In this document: positions 25,033 to 36,130 of the stretch, piece after piece
Position numbering within the stretch: the stretch's first letter is position 1
Layout of the letters: each line of letters opens with the position of its first letter
From: Morella rubra
Lineage: Eukaryota > Streptophyta > Magnoliopsida > Fagales > Myricaceae
Direction: 5' to 3'
DNA: 64,000 nt
Assembly (NCBI GenBank): GCA_003952965.2
Contig: CM025849.1
Span: forward strand, 3,985,003 to 4,049,002
The notes under the pieces: model-generated
Told to the model about the DNA's origin: nothing
The model's input: the letters and a program-made list of their open reading frames with translations, nothing else
Databases searched by the model: none
Translations under genes and position numbers: made by a program

Positions 25033-26861
25033 ATTAAATTTCCTACTGTTGAACCACGTATTCATGAAGAACTGCCCAATACAGTGAGTTCAAAGTCTGA
25101 TTCTCATAAGGAACCATACTTGAATGTTGCTAAAGAACCTAGATCTCATTGGGAATTACCCTGTGGAGTTACTTTGGAGTCAGATGGTTCTGAGGAACCA
25201 GACTCAGTTGTTGGTAAGAAACCTTCTTCGAGAATCAAGTTAAATCATCCTAAGGATAACATAATAGGTTATATAAATAAAGGTATGAGATCAAGAAGAA
25301 GGATTTTGAACCAAATTGCTTTATCTTACTATGTCTCTTTAATTGAACCTAAAAAGGTTGAGGAAGCATTGAAGGATGAATTTTGGATAAGTGTAATGCA
25401 TGATGAGTTGAACCAATTCATACGTAATGATGTTTGGTGCTTAGTCCCTAGACCAACAAAATGCAATGTTATTGGGACTAAGTGGATCTTCAAAAATAAG
25501 TTTGATGAGAACGGTGTGATGGTTAGAAATAAAGCTAGACTTGTAGCTCAAGGCTACACTTAAGTTAAAGAAATAAACTTCGATGAAACATTCGTACCTA
25601 TAACAAGATTAGAATCTATACGAATGCTTTTAGCTTACTCATGCTCTATAAGGTTTAAATTACATCAAATGGATGTAATGAGTGCTTTCTTAAATGGGAT
25701 TTTGCGTGAAGAAGCTTAATTAGAACAACCGAAAGGCTTCGTCAATCCAAAATATCTAGACCATGTTGATAGACTTAAGAAAGCTCTTTATGGATTGAAA
25801 CAAGCTCCAAGAACTTGGTATGGTAGACTAACCTCATATCTTTTAAATAAAGGTTTTTCGAGAGGTGGTGTTAATCGTACCATGTTCATTAAGAAGCTTG
25901 AGAATTGTTTAATCATTGCTCAGATTTATGTAGATAATATTATATTTGGCTCTCCTATTGAAACTCATGCTATTGAATTTGCTGATCTTATGAAAAACGA
26001 ATTCGAAATGAGTATGGTAGGAGAATTGAATTATTTTTAGGTTTACAAATCAAAAAATGTAGTGATGGTTTGTTTATTTCTCAATCCAAGTATGCTAAAG
26101 AATTAGTTAAGAAATTTGACCTTGATAATAAAAAGCATACTAAAATCCCGATGAGTACATCTGTTAAGTTGAATATAGATTCCAATGGTAAAAGTGTTGA
26201 TCACACTTTATACCGTAGTATGATTGGAAGTCTCTTGTATTTGACTGCAAGTAGACCTGACCTTTCTTTCAGTGTTGGAATCTGTGCAAGATTTCAATCT
26301 GATTTGAAAGAGTCTCATTTAGAAGTTGTTAAGAAAATTATTAGATATGTCAATGGAACTGTTAATTTTGGCATTCTATATTCGTACAATTCTAACACTC
26401 ATCTTGTAGGTTTTTCTGAATGTTGATTGGGCTGGTAACTGTGATGACCATAAAAGCACCTCAGGTGGATGCTTTTATATGGGTTCCAATCTAGTTGCTT
26501 GGCTTAGAAAAAGCAAAGTTCAATTTCATTATCTACCGCTAAAGCTGAGTTTATTGCAATGGGAAGTTGTTGTACACAGCTTATTCGGATGAAATAAATG
26601 CTTTTAGATTAGGGTTTAATTCAAGATATAATGACTGTTTACTGTGATAATACAAGTGCTATTAATATTTCAAAAAATCCAGTTCAACATTCTCAGACTA
26701 AACACATAGATATTAGACACCATTTTATTAGAGATTTAATAGAAAATAAAATAATTAATATTGAACATGTCTCATATGAAAATCAACTAGCTGACTTATT
26801 TACTAAGGCACAAGATATTTCCAGATTTGAATCTCTAAGACAATCTTTTGGTGTTTGTTGA
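25033..26861 (+). pseudogene. Copia reverse transcriptase and RNase H (broken)
   Basis: RT spans about 25390-26040 (VIGTKWIFKNKFDENG, KARLVAQGY, LHQMDVMSAFLNG, LYGLKQAPRTWY). RNase H spans about 26240-26860 (HTLYRSMIGSLLYLTASRPD, HKSTSGGCFYMG, CDNTSAINISKNPVQHSQTK, HFIRDLIENKIINIEHV). The catalytic box reads YVDN, with Asn (25936-25938) in place of the second Asp of YVDD, so the RT would be dead even without the stops at 25561, 25718 and 26038 and the frameshift near 26420. Confidence 0.93.
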
Positions 26862-27211
26862 ATCGAATAATATTGTGATTTTTTTTTTTTTGGGTAAACA
26901 ATATTGTGATTTTTTTTTTATTAATTAGAATAAAATTTCTAAGTTTGTGATTTTAATTCTCACTGATTTTATTTTTTCATTTAATCCGTCATGAACTTAT
27001 TTATATTTCTGGTTTAAATTTGTTAATAGCATGCAAACTTGTATAATTTCACTTAATGGTAGTCAGTTCATTTTTGTTTAAGTCACTTGACCAGTTGCTG
27101 GTGCAAATATGGAGTTTGTAAGTGATGAGGTTATAATAGTCACTTCCTGTGATTTTTCTTAAAAGAAGTCTGTGTAGTAAAACTGAGTTCTGTGAACTAA
27201 TATATGCTACT
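26862..27211 (+). other. Start of the pol-env spacer of the SIRE-type element
   Basis: AT-rich and non-coding, with a direct repeat of AACAATATTGTGATTTTTTT around 26871-26920. It leads to ATATGCTACTAAG, which resembles the ends of the R units, so the tandem R array seems to begin right after 27211. Confidence 0.5.
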
Positions 27212-27238
27212 AAGTGTTGAGAGTAGTAATTAAAGGTC

Positions 27239-27271
27239 CTACACTTGATCTTAGCCAAAAGGCCGAGAAAG
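27239..27271 (-). ncRNA. U2 snRNA 5' fragment (33 nt, antisense, not a gene)
   Basis: Read on the minus strand, these 33 bases reproduce the conserved 5' region of U2 snRNA from about nucleotide 5 to 37, including the branch-site-proximal words CTCGGCCTTTTGGC and TAAGATCAAGTG. Matching stops abruptly on both sides. It lies at the extreme 5' end of the LINE insertion, next to the left target duplication, and has no U2 promoter (USE/TATA) in view. I read it as a captured fragment rather than a gene. The U2 sequence is from memory of the conserved RNA. Confidence 0.75.
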
Positions 27272-27510
27272 CAGGTTTCGACAAATGCTCTCTCGCGAGG
27301 GGAGCTCCCTGGGGCTTTAGGCCCTTTCTGGTGTCTCGTGACCTTGTCCTCTCATCTTTTCCATCCTTTTCTCCGAGGTTCCTGTTTGTCATTTCTTCCT
27401 GCTTTTGTCCAAGTTTTGTCTTTTCTCCAATCATTTTCTCCTTCTAGCCCGCTTTTTCTTTTGCTGTGCCTTTTCCTTTTGGGAAGGGGTGTTGGTGGCG
27501 GTGCTGCTTT

Positions 27511-29582
27511 ATGGCTTACGGCTCTAGCACATGGTCTGATACTCGTTGGCCTGGTGGAGGTGGTGAGGTTCCCTGGGGAGATGACGCTGCGGGTCAGGGG
27601 CTAGATCCTTGCTTGTTTGTTAAGTTGATTTCAGATAAGCCTTTCAATAAGGCTGGGTTGAGGGTTGCCATTTTTCAGAATATGGCATTTTATCAAGAAC
27701 CTTGAAATGGAAGAAGTGGAAGGGGACATGTTCATCTTTTCCTTTCCTTCGGCGGAGTGCGCACACAAAATTTTAGAACAAGCCCCCTGGAATATCAAGG
27801 GGTTTCCCCTGGTCTCAAACCTTGGAGAGTGGGTGAAACTCCTGAGGAGGTGAATTTCTCTACAGTGGTAATTTGGGTACAATTGCATGGGCTACCGCTA
27901 GGGCATTCCACCAATGAGATGGCCAGATGGGCGGCAGGGAGGCTTGGTGAAGTTTTGGAGGTGGATTTTCGCTCTAACCGTCTGGTCTGGGTCACTCAAT
28001 ACATCAGAGTTAAGGTGGCGGTGAAGGTGGATTAGCCTCTTAGCCTGTGGTTTTTCCTCCCTCGGTCCAACCGTGACGACACTTGGATTCAATTCAAGTT
28101 TGAGAGAATCACAGGGTTTTGCTACAACTGTGGCCGCATGGGTCATTTAACAAACATTTGCTTTGCATCTCCTCTCCGCGGGGTGGAGCCAGCAGTCTTT
28201 GGCCCCCAAATGATTGCTCAAGCCCAAGACTACAGGAGATTTGCTGGTCCTAACCAGATTATACCCAAGGCTCACACCTCCTATCCTCATTTTCCTCCCT
28301 CTCGCCACCCTTGGACTCCCAAACCCCGTCTTCTCAAGTATCCAAGTTCACAACAGAAAAGACTTAGGGATTGACCTGCCTCAGCTGCTCCTCTGGGGTC
28401 AGAGGTTGCGTCGGCTTCCAGTGGCGTTTTCGATCGGCAGGAGGCTCAGGGAGGGGGCTGGATTGTACGGGCTGCTTCACCACGTGGCTCTGTCACTCGA
28501 CCAAGGACAGATGAGGGCAGCTCTGCCATGTTCAGGGGCCTGGACGACAGAGAGGTGTCTTCCGCAGAGGGTCTGGTGCAGAATCAGTGTACAGAAGGGG
28601 AATCGGGATTGGTATGTTTGGTTTTGTTTTGAAAATATTTTTTGTATTTATGTTTTGGGGATGTACTGTAAATTTTTTTTTGGATAGATGAAAAGTTTAT
28701 TAGAAGTTATTAAAATTTATAAAAAATTGTTAGAGACGGTAAAAAAAAAAGTATTATAATTGATATAGAAGTTATTGCAAAAATTTTTTAAAAACGTTTC
28801 TAAGGATCAAGCGAAAATATTCACATGCTCTACCGAATCACCATATGTCAGAAGAGGCGGCGTGGCAGGCTTCTGTCGAGTTTGAGATGAATTTTGAACG
28901 TAGACATGCCAAGGAAAATGACATTCTTCAGGAATACTCTGGAATAGCGGAACGCGTCCAGGTGGACAGGGGCTTAGGCCTGGCGTGTGTGGGGATGGGC
29001 CAAGGGTCCCCCTTTTTGAAGTCTGTTTTGGCCCAATCTTCTTTTCATCTTATGGACCTGAATGACTCGCTAGGTGATATTTCAATCCGTGCGCAGAATG
29101 GGCCTCCAGTGCAGATTAGTGAGCAGGTGATCTCGGAGAGTGCGGAGGCTAAGGTGATCTTGGACCGCCACAAAGATCGGAAGGGGAAGGGTCTCTGGGT
29201 TAATCAAGTCAGGATTGGCCCACGGGATCTAGGCATTTCTATCGGGCACAAAAGAAGAGGTTTAGATAGTGAGAAGGCCGACCCGCATAAAATCAAAAAG
29301 GAGGCAAAAGGCACGATATGTCGAGGTGCAGGGTTGGAGGCAGATATTCAACATAAATTAGGCGGTGATGTGCTTCTTCAACCGTTTGCTCAGTGGGTTA
29401 AACCGAAGAAGTCGAACTCCAACTTTGGTGTGAAGCAGAAACCCCAAGTGGAGGTGCGTGGCAACAAGGGCAAGGGTGGGAACAAGGGTGATGATCATAG
29501 TGCAATCCATTGCATGTCTGTGAAGGTAAATTCTGAGACTGAGGAGGCGAGTCTGTTCATGCCCCCACCCTCCCCATGTTAG
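27511..29582 (+). pseudogene. LINE ORF1 (DUF4283 plus CCHC zinc knuckle), broken
   Basis: From ATG 27511 (MAYGSSTWSDTRWPGGGG) the protein runs into a DUF4283-like region (FQNMAFYQEP…VIWVQLHGLP…NEMARWAAGRLGEV) and a CCHC knuckle CYNCGRMGHLTNIC near 28120-28160. It then has a long hydrophilic region and a final open piece at 28845-29582. Stops and frameshifts occur near 27703, 28033 and 28370, and an AT-rich block at about 28615-28830 interrupts it. This protein normally coats LINE RNA. Confidence 0.85.
28615..28830. mobile_element. AT-rich insertion within LINE ORF1
   Basis: An abrupt change from about 55% GC LINE coding to a strongly AT-rich block beginning GGTATGTTTGGTTTTG, with LINE coding resuming by 28845. 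Probably a MITE. I could not define both termini or a target duplication. Confidence 0.4.
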
Positions 29583-31943
29583 TCTTCTTCTGGAATTGTT
29601 GAGGCCTCGCCCAAGTCTCGACAATCATCTATCTGCAGGCAATCTTGCCCGGATTGTCTCTGCATAGTAGAAACCAAAATTTCTAAAGCTTCAGGCATTT
29701 CGTCTTCTCTGGGTTTTGTGGATTCTCTGGAGGTGCCAGGGTGTTAGAGAATATATTTGATACCATGAGAATCTACCATTCATCCCAAAAGCTTAAGCTT
29801 ATAGGAAGAGGAAGATTTTATTATTTAAATATATTCTCTAACACGGGGTCGGGTACTAGAGGGGCCTGATATTTGCATGGCATCGCAAGGTGGACTTTGA
29901 TTTAATGGCGCTTAACCCCCATCTCTGTAGTGTGGTATTCTTTGGGGAACCGTTTGATCAACCTTGGGCGCTGTCGTTAATTCATAGCCCTTGTGATACG
30001 AGACAGAAGGAAGAATTCTGGGATGAAGTTGGGAGTACGGGGGCGTTATTTGGTGGTCCTTGGATTATCCTTGGGGATTTTAATGCATTATCAGGGCCTC
30101 ATGAAAAATGGGGAGGAAGGTTTGTTGGGTCCTCCTCGTCTGATGGTTTTTTCAATCTCTGACTGGCCCATGGCTTGGTTGATGTCAAAAGCGTTGGTCC
30201 TCAATTTACTTGGGTCAATGGTAGAAGCGGAATCCATCACATTAGAGAGCGGCTTGACAAGGGGTTAGCTAACGAAGAGTGGACTTCCCTTTTTCCACGT
30301 GCCATTGTTCGTAATTTGCCAAGGTGTGCGTCAGATCACTCTCCAATTCTACTTGACATTGTTGGTGCTATGGGAGCTAGACCCAAACCTTTCAGGTTTG
30401 AAAGCTATTGGATTAGAGACAAGGCTTGCCTTTATGTGGTGGATAAGGCGTGAAGCTTATTTGTTTGGGGGGTCTGCTTCATTTCGGCTAACTCAGAAGA
30501 TCAAAGCTACGACCATAGCTTTTCGTGTCTGGAACAAAGAGGTTTTTGGTAATATTCAGAATTGCTTAAATAGACTGTATGATAATATTGCTCATGTTCA
30601 GGGTCTCCCACCCTCAAAGCAATCTTGGGAGGCTGAATTAAGGCTACGAGCAGATTTATTGGAGATGTTGCACAGAGATGAGTGTCTCTGGAAACAAAAG
30701 GCTAAAGTTACTTGGCTCTCCACTTCCGACCTCAACACCCGTTTTTTCCATCTATCAACAATCATTCTGAGGCGTCGTAAAAATATTGAAGCTATTAAAA
30801 TTGGCGATGGGGTTTGGTTGCAAGAGAGAGTGGACATTGGGGCTCACATTGTGGAGCATTTTCCAAGCTTATTTGCCTCTGCTGGTTCCAGGAGGTCTCT
30901 CGATGAGGTAGAGGCTCTTATTCAACCGATCTTAACAAAGGAGGATAATTCCACAGTATGTGGGATCCCTTCAAAGGATGAGATTAAATCTGCGGTTGTC
31001 AATTTGGGGGCATTGAAAGCCCCAGGGCCTAATGGAATGTCCGCCCTCTTCTTCCAACATTTTTGGTGTACGGTAGAGAAGGATTTAGTGGCTATGGTGC
31101 AGCATTTTTTCAGACATGGCTTCCTACTCAAACAGCTCAATCACACCTTCATTACGTTGATTCCAAAGGTTGAGCATCCCTTTAAAATAGAACAATTTCG
31201 CCCTATAAGCCTCTGTAATGTGGCCTATAAGGTTATAGCTAAGCTTTTGGCCGGCCGGCTCAGAGATATTCTTCCAAGGCTCATCTCTCCTTTTCAAGCT
31301 GCCTTTGTCTCTGGGCGCACCATTCAAGAAAATGCTATTTTGGGATAGGAAGTTCTCCAATCCATGAAGCACAAGAGGGGTCGAAAAGGTTGGGCGGCGC
31401 TTAAGCTTGATATGGAAAAGGCTTACAATAGAATGAAGTGGCGTTTTCTTCTCAAGGTCTTAAGGTGCTTCGGGTTCAGCAAAGTTTGGGTGGGGTGGAT
31501 AGAGCAATGCATTTCCACTGTCTCTTTTTCTATTTTGCTGAACGGATCGCCGCATGGTTTCTTCAAGCCAGGTAGAGGTTTATAGCAAGGCGACCCTTTT
31601 CTCTGTTCTTGTTCAGTCTGGGAGCTAAAGTGCTTTCAAGGCTCTTATCTCGGGCTGAAGCACAAGGAGTTATTCAAGGCGTTCAAGTGGCGTGGGGTGC
31701 ACCTTCAATTTCCCACCTGTTATTCGCTGACGACTTGATGATATTCAGCCATGCAAACAGAAGAAAAGCAGTGGCAATAAATGGGTTATTGGCGGGGTAT
31801 GAAGGCTGGTCTGGGCAAAAAATGAACAAAGCGAAGTCCACGCTTTTTTGCAGCAGTAACACTCATCCAGAGGTGCCAGAGAAGCTGTGCCGAATTATGG
31901 GGGTTAAGAAGATGTCGCTTAGCTGCAAATATTTGGGTCTCCC
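29583..31943 (+). pseudogene. LINE ORF2, first part: endonuclease and reverse transcriptase (broken)
   Basis: The APE-type endonuclease is recognised by ILGDFNA (near 30070-30090), the DKGLAN region and ASDHSPI (near 30330-30350). The RT follows, with KAPGPNGM (31014-31040), FRPISLCNVAYKVIAK, DMEKAYNRMKWRF, QGDPF and FADDLMIF (31723-31746). Stops lie at 30163, 30451, 31346 and 31583. Coding breaks off at 31943 in the middle of the thumb-region motif KYLGLP because of the solo LTR, and resumes at 34263. Confidence 0.92.
29742..29844. mobile_element. 103-bp inverted-repeat insertion with TG..CA ends in the LINE
   Basis: Starts TGTTAGAGAATATATTT and ends with its near-perfect reverse complement (AAATATATTCTCTAACA). 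The flanks are CAGGG and CGGGG, a possible 5-bp duplication with one change. It interrupts the start of the endonuclease coding. The TG..CA ends fit a miniature LTR-type (TRIM/SMART-like) relic, the long inverted repeat fits a MITE. Confidence 0.55.
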
Positions 31944-34257
31944 TGTCATACCCCGAACTTTAAACATCACATGCATATTATTTATACTCTCTTTTTTATA
32001 ATTAGTAGTGAAAGTAAGGTATATTTAGTGACTAAGAGAGAGTGTTTAGTACTTGAGATACTAAGTTTGAAACCTTGATTAGGACATGATTAAGTGAGAT
32101 TTGGAGTTCGTGTGCAACTAGGTTATTGTTTAGAATGTTGAGGAGCTCGTATTTGATCAATTTAATTTTTTAAGCAAGTAGAACGTTTTTGTCTCAAAAA
32201 TGGAACCACATGATTTTTATTCTTTTAATATGTTGGGAGTTCATCCACGAGTTTATGGTTAAATTTGGAGACTTTTTATTTTTTGAAGGCAAGTAGGTCG
32301 ATTTCTCAAGAGCAATTAGGTTGATTTGCGATTATCGGAAGATTAGTGAAACGATTAGCAAAACTTAGCCATTAAGAAAAGAAATTTCGGTTGCCCTAGA
32401 GAGCGACACCTATGAGGGCTAGATAGCATGACAAATCAAAGCTAGAAGCACGACAAATCAATGCAAGAAGCACGACCAAAAAGGCTAGGACTTAGGTAGC
32501 TCGAGGTGTCGACCACCAGTGGACCTTGGCGGCGACTCACCCAATCTATAGTGAAAATTTCGGCCATTGCCTTTCCATACAACTGCTGTAGGTTGCTAGG
32601 TGTCAAGAGGAGAGAAATGTAGCCTAGTGATTCACCAAAGCTAGCCTAGCTAGGCCGGACAAGTGTCGGAATGCAACCGACTGTGTGATTTCGACCTTTG
32701 AAGAGTGCACCATTCAATCTAAATTTTTGTGAGTTAAATCTTGAGAGCAAGAGTGAAGTGAAGTGGTAGAAAGAGGAGGCAAAAGTTTAGCAAAGATCAA
32801 GCACGCTTAGAGATAAAGTTTAGTTGGTTATCTTTGATTTCGATTCAAGTTTTCAAGATGATTATTGTGAATCTCTTGTCTTCGTTATTCTAGCATCTCT
32901 TTATGTTATTAGTGTTTTTCTATTCTTCCTATTGTTCTTGATGTTCTTCGTGTTCTTGACAAAGAACAAGCTCGTCCTTTCGAAAAAGTATCATTTTCAA
33001 AGTTCGATTTGTTTTCAAGTTTTTTCAACTTTGATCCGTTTCTTTCAAAATTTCTTCAAAAGTTGTTTTTTAAAGCTTGAACATATTTCTTTCCTTCTGA
33101 TTTCAATACTTTTTATGTCAAAATTTGTATTTTCTACGTGGTGATTAAGCCAGTTTTTAACCGAGAAATCAAAGTGTTGTTTTTGCCTTCACAACACTTT
33201 CCTTTGAGAAATGTTTTATAATGTGTGATGATGGAAACGAGTTAAGGTCTTGCATATCATAAATGAGATGTATGGGCGTTGATATGAGACATGCATACTT
33301 AACTTGTACGTTGGAAAAGAACATCGTGATGTTCAAGTATGGTTAAGGTGTTGCATATCATGAATGATATGTATGGGCATTGACATGAGACATGCATAGT
33401 TAACGCATACTGTAAAGACGTGACAGTACTGTGCACAAGAGGATGTGTTCACTTGTTGTGACATTCTGGCCTCTCCATCGTACGAGGAAAGATCCTTTGT
33501 TAGTATAACTCACTCTGGGAGTATGAGGCCGTATTGTGCTCTGGGAGTACTGCTGCAAAGATACGGAAGGTTACTTGTAACCTATCACTCTAGCCAAGTG
33601 ATTCACTCTGGGAGTGAGAGTAGTGGTGATCGAAATTGAAAATGGAAAAAGGAAAAGATCATTTTTTAGAAAACTAAGTCTTTTCATTTACTTTCTTCTT
33701 CTGTTGAGATTTTATTGTTGAACGGGTTTCTTCAATATCTTTTATTTCTATCTGCTATTTTGTTGTACTAACCACTGGCTTTACTGAGTCATTTGAACTC
33801 ATCGTTGTTTGTTAAATAATTTCTTTAGCAGATGTCTGAGGTTTATTTAGGTGAGTTTACCAAAGCCATTCAACATGGCTTTATCACTCTGGAGCTGACT
33901 TTCGTGTGTATGTCACACGTGACCTAGATGTCCTGATAGAGGGACGAGGACATAGATGGATCACTCCGCACTTAGATAATTACATCAACATCTCAGACTT
34001 GGATAACACTGATGATGAAGATTAGAGATCTTTGTTTTATGTTTTATTTGTTTTCCACTGCAGTTTACTTTTTAGTATGTACATTATAGAAAGTGGTCCT
34101 CTTTTGTAATACCTCAGTATTAATAAAAGATCCTTCGTATGTTTTGCTTAGTATCTTGTTGCTTTGTCGATCTTCCCATAGGCCGTAACCTCAGCTTTAT
34201 AGTTATGTCCATTACTATAAGATAATGTTTGAGGTCTTCACGGTCCGAGCTATTACA
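31944..34257 (+). repeat. Gypsy-type solo LTR inside LINE ORF2 (2314 bp)
   Basis: Begins TGTCATACCCCGAAC and ends GGTCCGAGCTATTACA, termini typical of plant Gypsy chromovirus LTRs. Flanked by CTCCC (31939-31943) and CTCTC (34258-34262), a 5-bp duplication with one change. LINE coding continues across it. Internal direct repeats: two about 70-bp copies at about 33241-33308 and 33345-33412 (GCATATCAT.AATGA.ATGTATGGGC), and three TCTGGGAGT words at 33510-33620. AATAAAAGATCC near 34120 could be its poly(A) signal. Confidence 0.9.
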
Positions 34258-34262
34258 CTCTC

Positions 34263-36096
34263 GTTATTCATTGGGCGCTCAAAGAAGAAAGCCTTTGATG
34301 ATGTGAAGACTAAAGTGCTCTCCATGGTGGTGAGATGGAAAATGAAAGCTCTTTCTCAAGCTGGCAAATCTGTTCTTATTAGAGCGGTGGCTACCGCAAT
34401 GCCTTTTTATGGTATGTTTACCTTCCTCCTCCCCAAAGGATGGTGCAAAGAAATTGATCGAATTCTAAAAGATTTTTGGTGGGGGTTCTCTTCCGTCAAA
34501 AAGCGTTACTTTACACCAAAGGCGTGGGATTCTATTTGCCAACCAAAAGAGATGGGAGGTTTGGAGTTCCGTCAGATGTATGAAGCAAATGTGGCTTTGA
34601 TTGCCAAATTGGGATGAAAATTCTTTGCTGATCCTAATTTTTTGTGGGTTCGTACCTTGAAGAGCAAATATCGCTCTCAGAGTCCTCTCAACCCTCCAGC
34701 ACAATCTGGGAACGCTTCAGTTATATGGAAGAGTATTCTAAAAACTACTCCTCTCTTTGAGAGGGGTCTTTGCCTTCTTCCAGCTCAAGGAGGCTCGGTG
34801 GACATAAGGGCTAATCCATGGCTGCCATCTGCCCCTCTTTATATACCCCAATGGCGTCATGGTGTTGTGGTGGACCCCGATATCAAGGTTGTGAGGAACT
34901 TGTGCAGTAGTTCAGGAAGTTGGAATATGCCACTCATCGGAAGTATTTTTTTTAGTGGAGTCAACCGAGGCCATTTTGCATTTGCCCCCTCCTCGGGATG
35001 GTATAGTGGATAGGTGGATATGGAGAAAAGAGTCGGATGGTGATTTTTCAGTCTGATCTATTGTGAGGGAGCTGCAATTGGGTCGGGCATCCCCTGCTTT
35101 TAGTTTGGACAGTGCCTCTTGGAATCGGTTATGGAAATTGAGAATTCAAGATAGACTTCATCTCATGCTTTGGAAAATGGCTTCTGGCACATTGAAAACA
35201 AAAGGAGCACTAGGCAGATGTCTCAACAAGGAAGATGAGCCTGAATTTCTCTGCCCTCTTTTCCATCTAAAGACGAAGGACTCGATCCATTTGTTACTCA
35301 GATGTCTGGTAGCTTGTATGGCATGGAGGGAATCCAATTGTGCTGTGTGTCTGGATCTATTGCCGTTAGCCAATGTTGTGGAGTTGATTGATTAATTCTA
35401 AATGTGGACAGCATGCTCTCTATTAAGAATGATGATTTGTCTGCATTCACGCTTAATGCGGCAATTGTTATGGATGTTCTTTGACAGGCTCGTAACAATG
35501 TGGTTCATAAAGACACTCCGGTTGTTACGCAATCGCTAGTATTGGATATTCGTAGAAGGTTTGGCCAGCACTTGAAGGCTTTAGGGGTGGCTGATAAGGC
35601 AGCGGGCCTTAGGTGGGTCCCTCCTCCGTTGGGTGTTCTGAAAGTTAACTCGGATGTTGCGATTCGACCTTTTGGATCTTACATAGCTATCTCCTTGTGA
35701 GACTCTTCTAGTTCCCTCTATATGGCTTACATGGAATGCTTAGCGGCTATGGATCCTCTTGTTGGTGAGGCGATTGCGTTGTCGATGGCTCTTCCTTTAG
35801 CCGAGCGATGGCTTTGGCATGATGTTATTTTTTAGTGTAATTCTTTGGTGTTGTGTAAGGAAGTGCTTTCTAGTCAAATTCCTGCTTGTTGGGCTATTTC
35901 TTCCTTGGTTTTGGATATTCGTCGTGGTCTTGATGCTCACTACGAATGGCGTGTGGCCTGGGTTTCTCGTCGTTGCAATCAGTTGGCTCACGATTTGGCC
36001 CGTTGGGTGGCAGCTGGTAATCGTTGTGGTTTTATTTCGCTTTCTTGTTTACCCGAGCATATCCAGTGTTGTGATATGCAGTTTTTTCGTTTCTAG
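34263..36096 (+). pseudogene. LINE ORF2, second part: RT thumb, zf-RVT and RNase H (broken)
   Basis: Resumes FIGRSKKKAFDDVKTKV, then GWCKEIDRILKDFWWG (typical after the RT domain). A zf-RVT region follows at about 35080-35330 (WKLRIQDRLHLMLWKMASGT, then degenerate cysteines), and an RNase H-like RVT_3 domain at about 35620-36090 ending RRCNQLAHDLARWVA. Stops at 34615, 35011, 35056, 35395, 35698 and 35833. A short 3' UTR leads to TTTATTCAGC and the A-run. Confidence 0.9.
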
Positions 36097-36130
36097 TTTT
36101 TAATATAGTAGTTTATTCAGCAAAAAAAAA

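Larger units (their letters stand above)
27228..36130 (+). mobile_element. Full-length L1-type LINE, split by a Gypsy solo LTR
   Basis: Bounded by an imperfect target duplication AAGTGTTG(G)AGAGTAGT (27212-27227 and about 36129-36145). It ends in a short A-run (36122-36130). Excluding the solo LTR at 31944-34257 it is about 6.6 kb, the usual length of a full L1. ORF1 (zinc-knuckle RNA-binding) and ORF2 (endonuclease, RT, zf-RVT, RNase H) are both recognisable and both broken. It sits in unit R1 of the tandem array. Confidence 0.9.

Noticed and set aside
27239-27271. Functional U2 snRNA gene
   Set aside because: Only about 33 nt match; no Sm site or 3' stem and no snRNA promoter elements are present.
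28845-29582. 245-codon ORF as an unknown host gene
   Set aside because: It lies between the zinc knuckle of LINE ORF1 and the LINE endonuclease with no break in context; it is the ORF1 C-terminal part.
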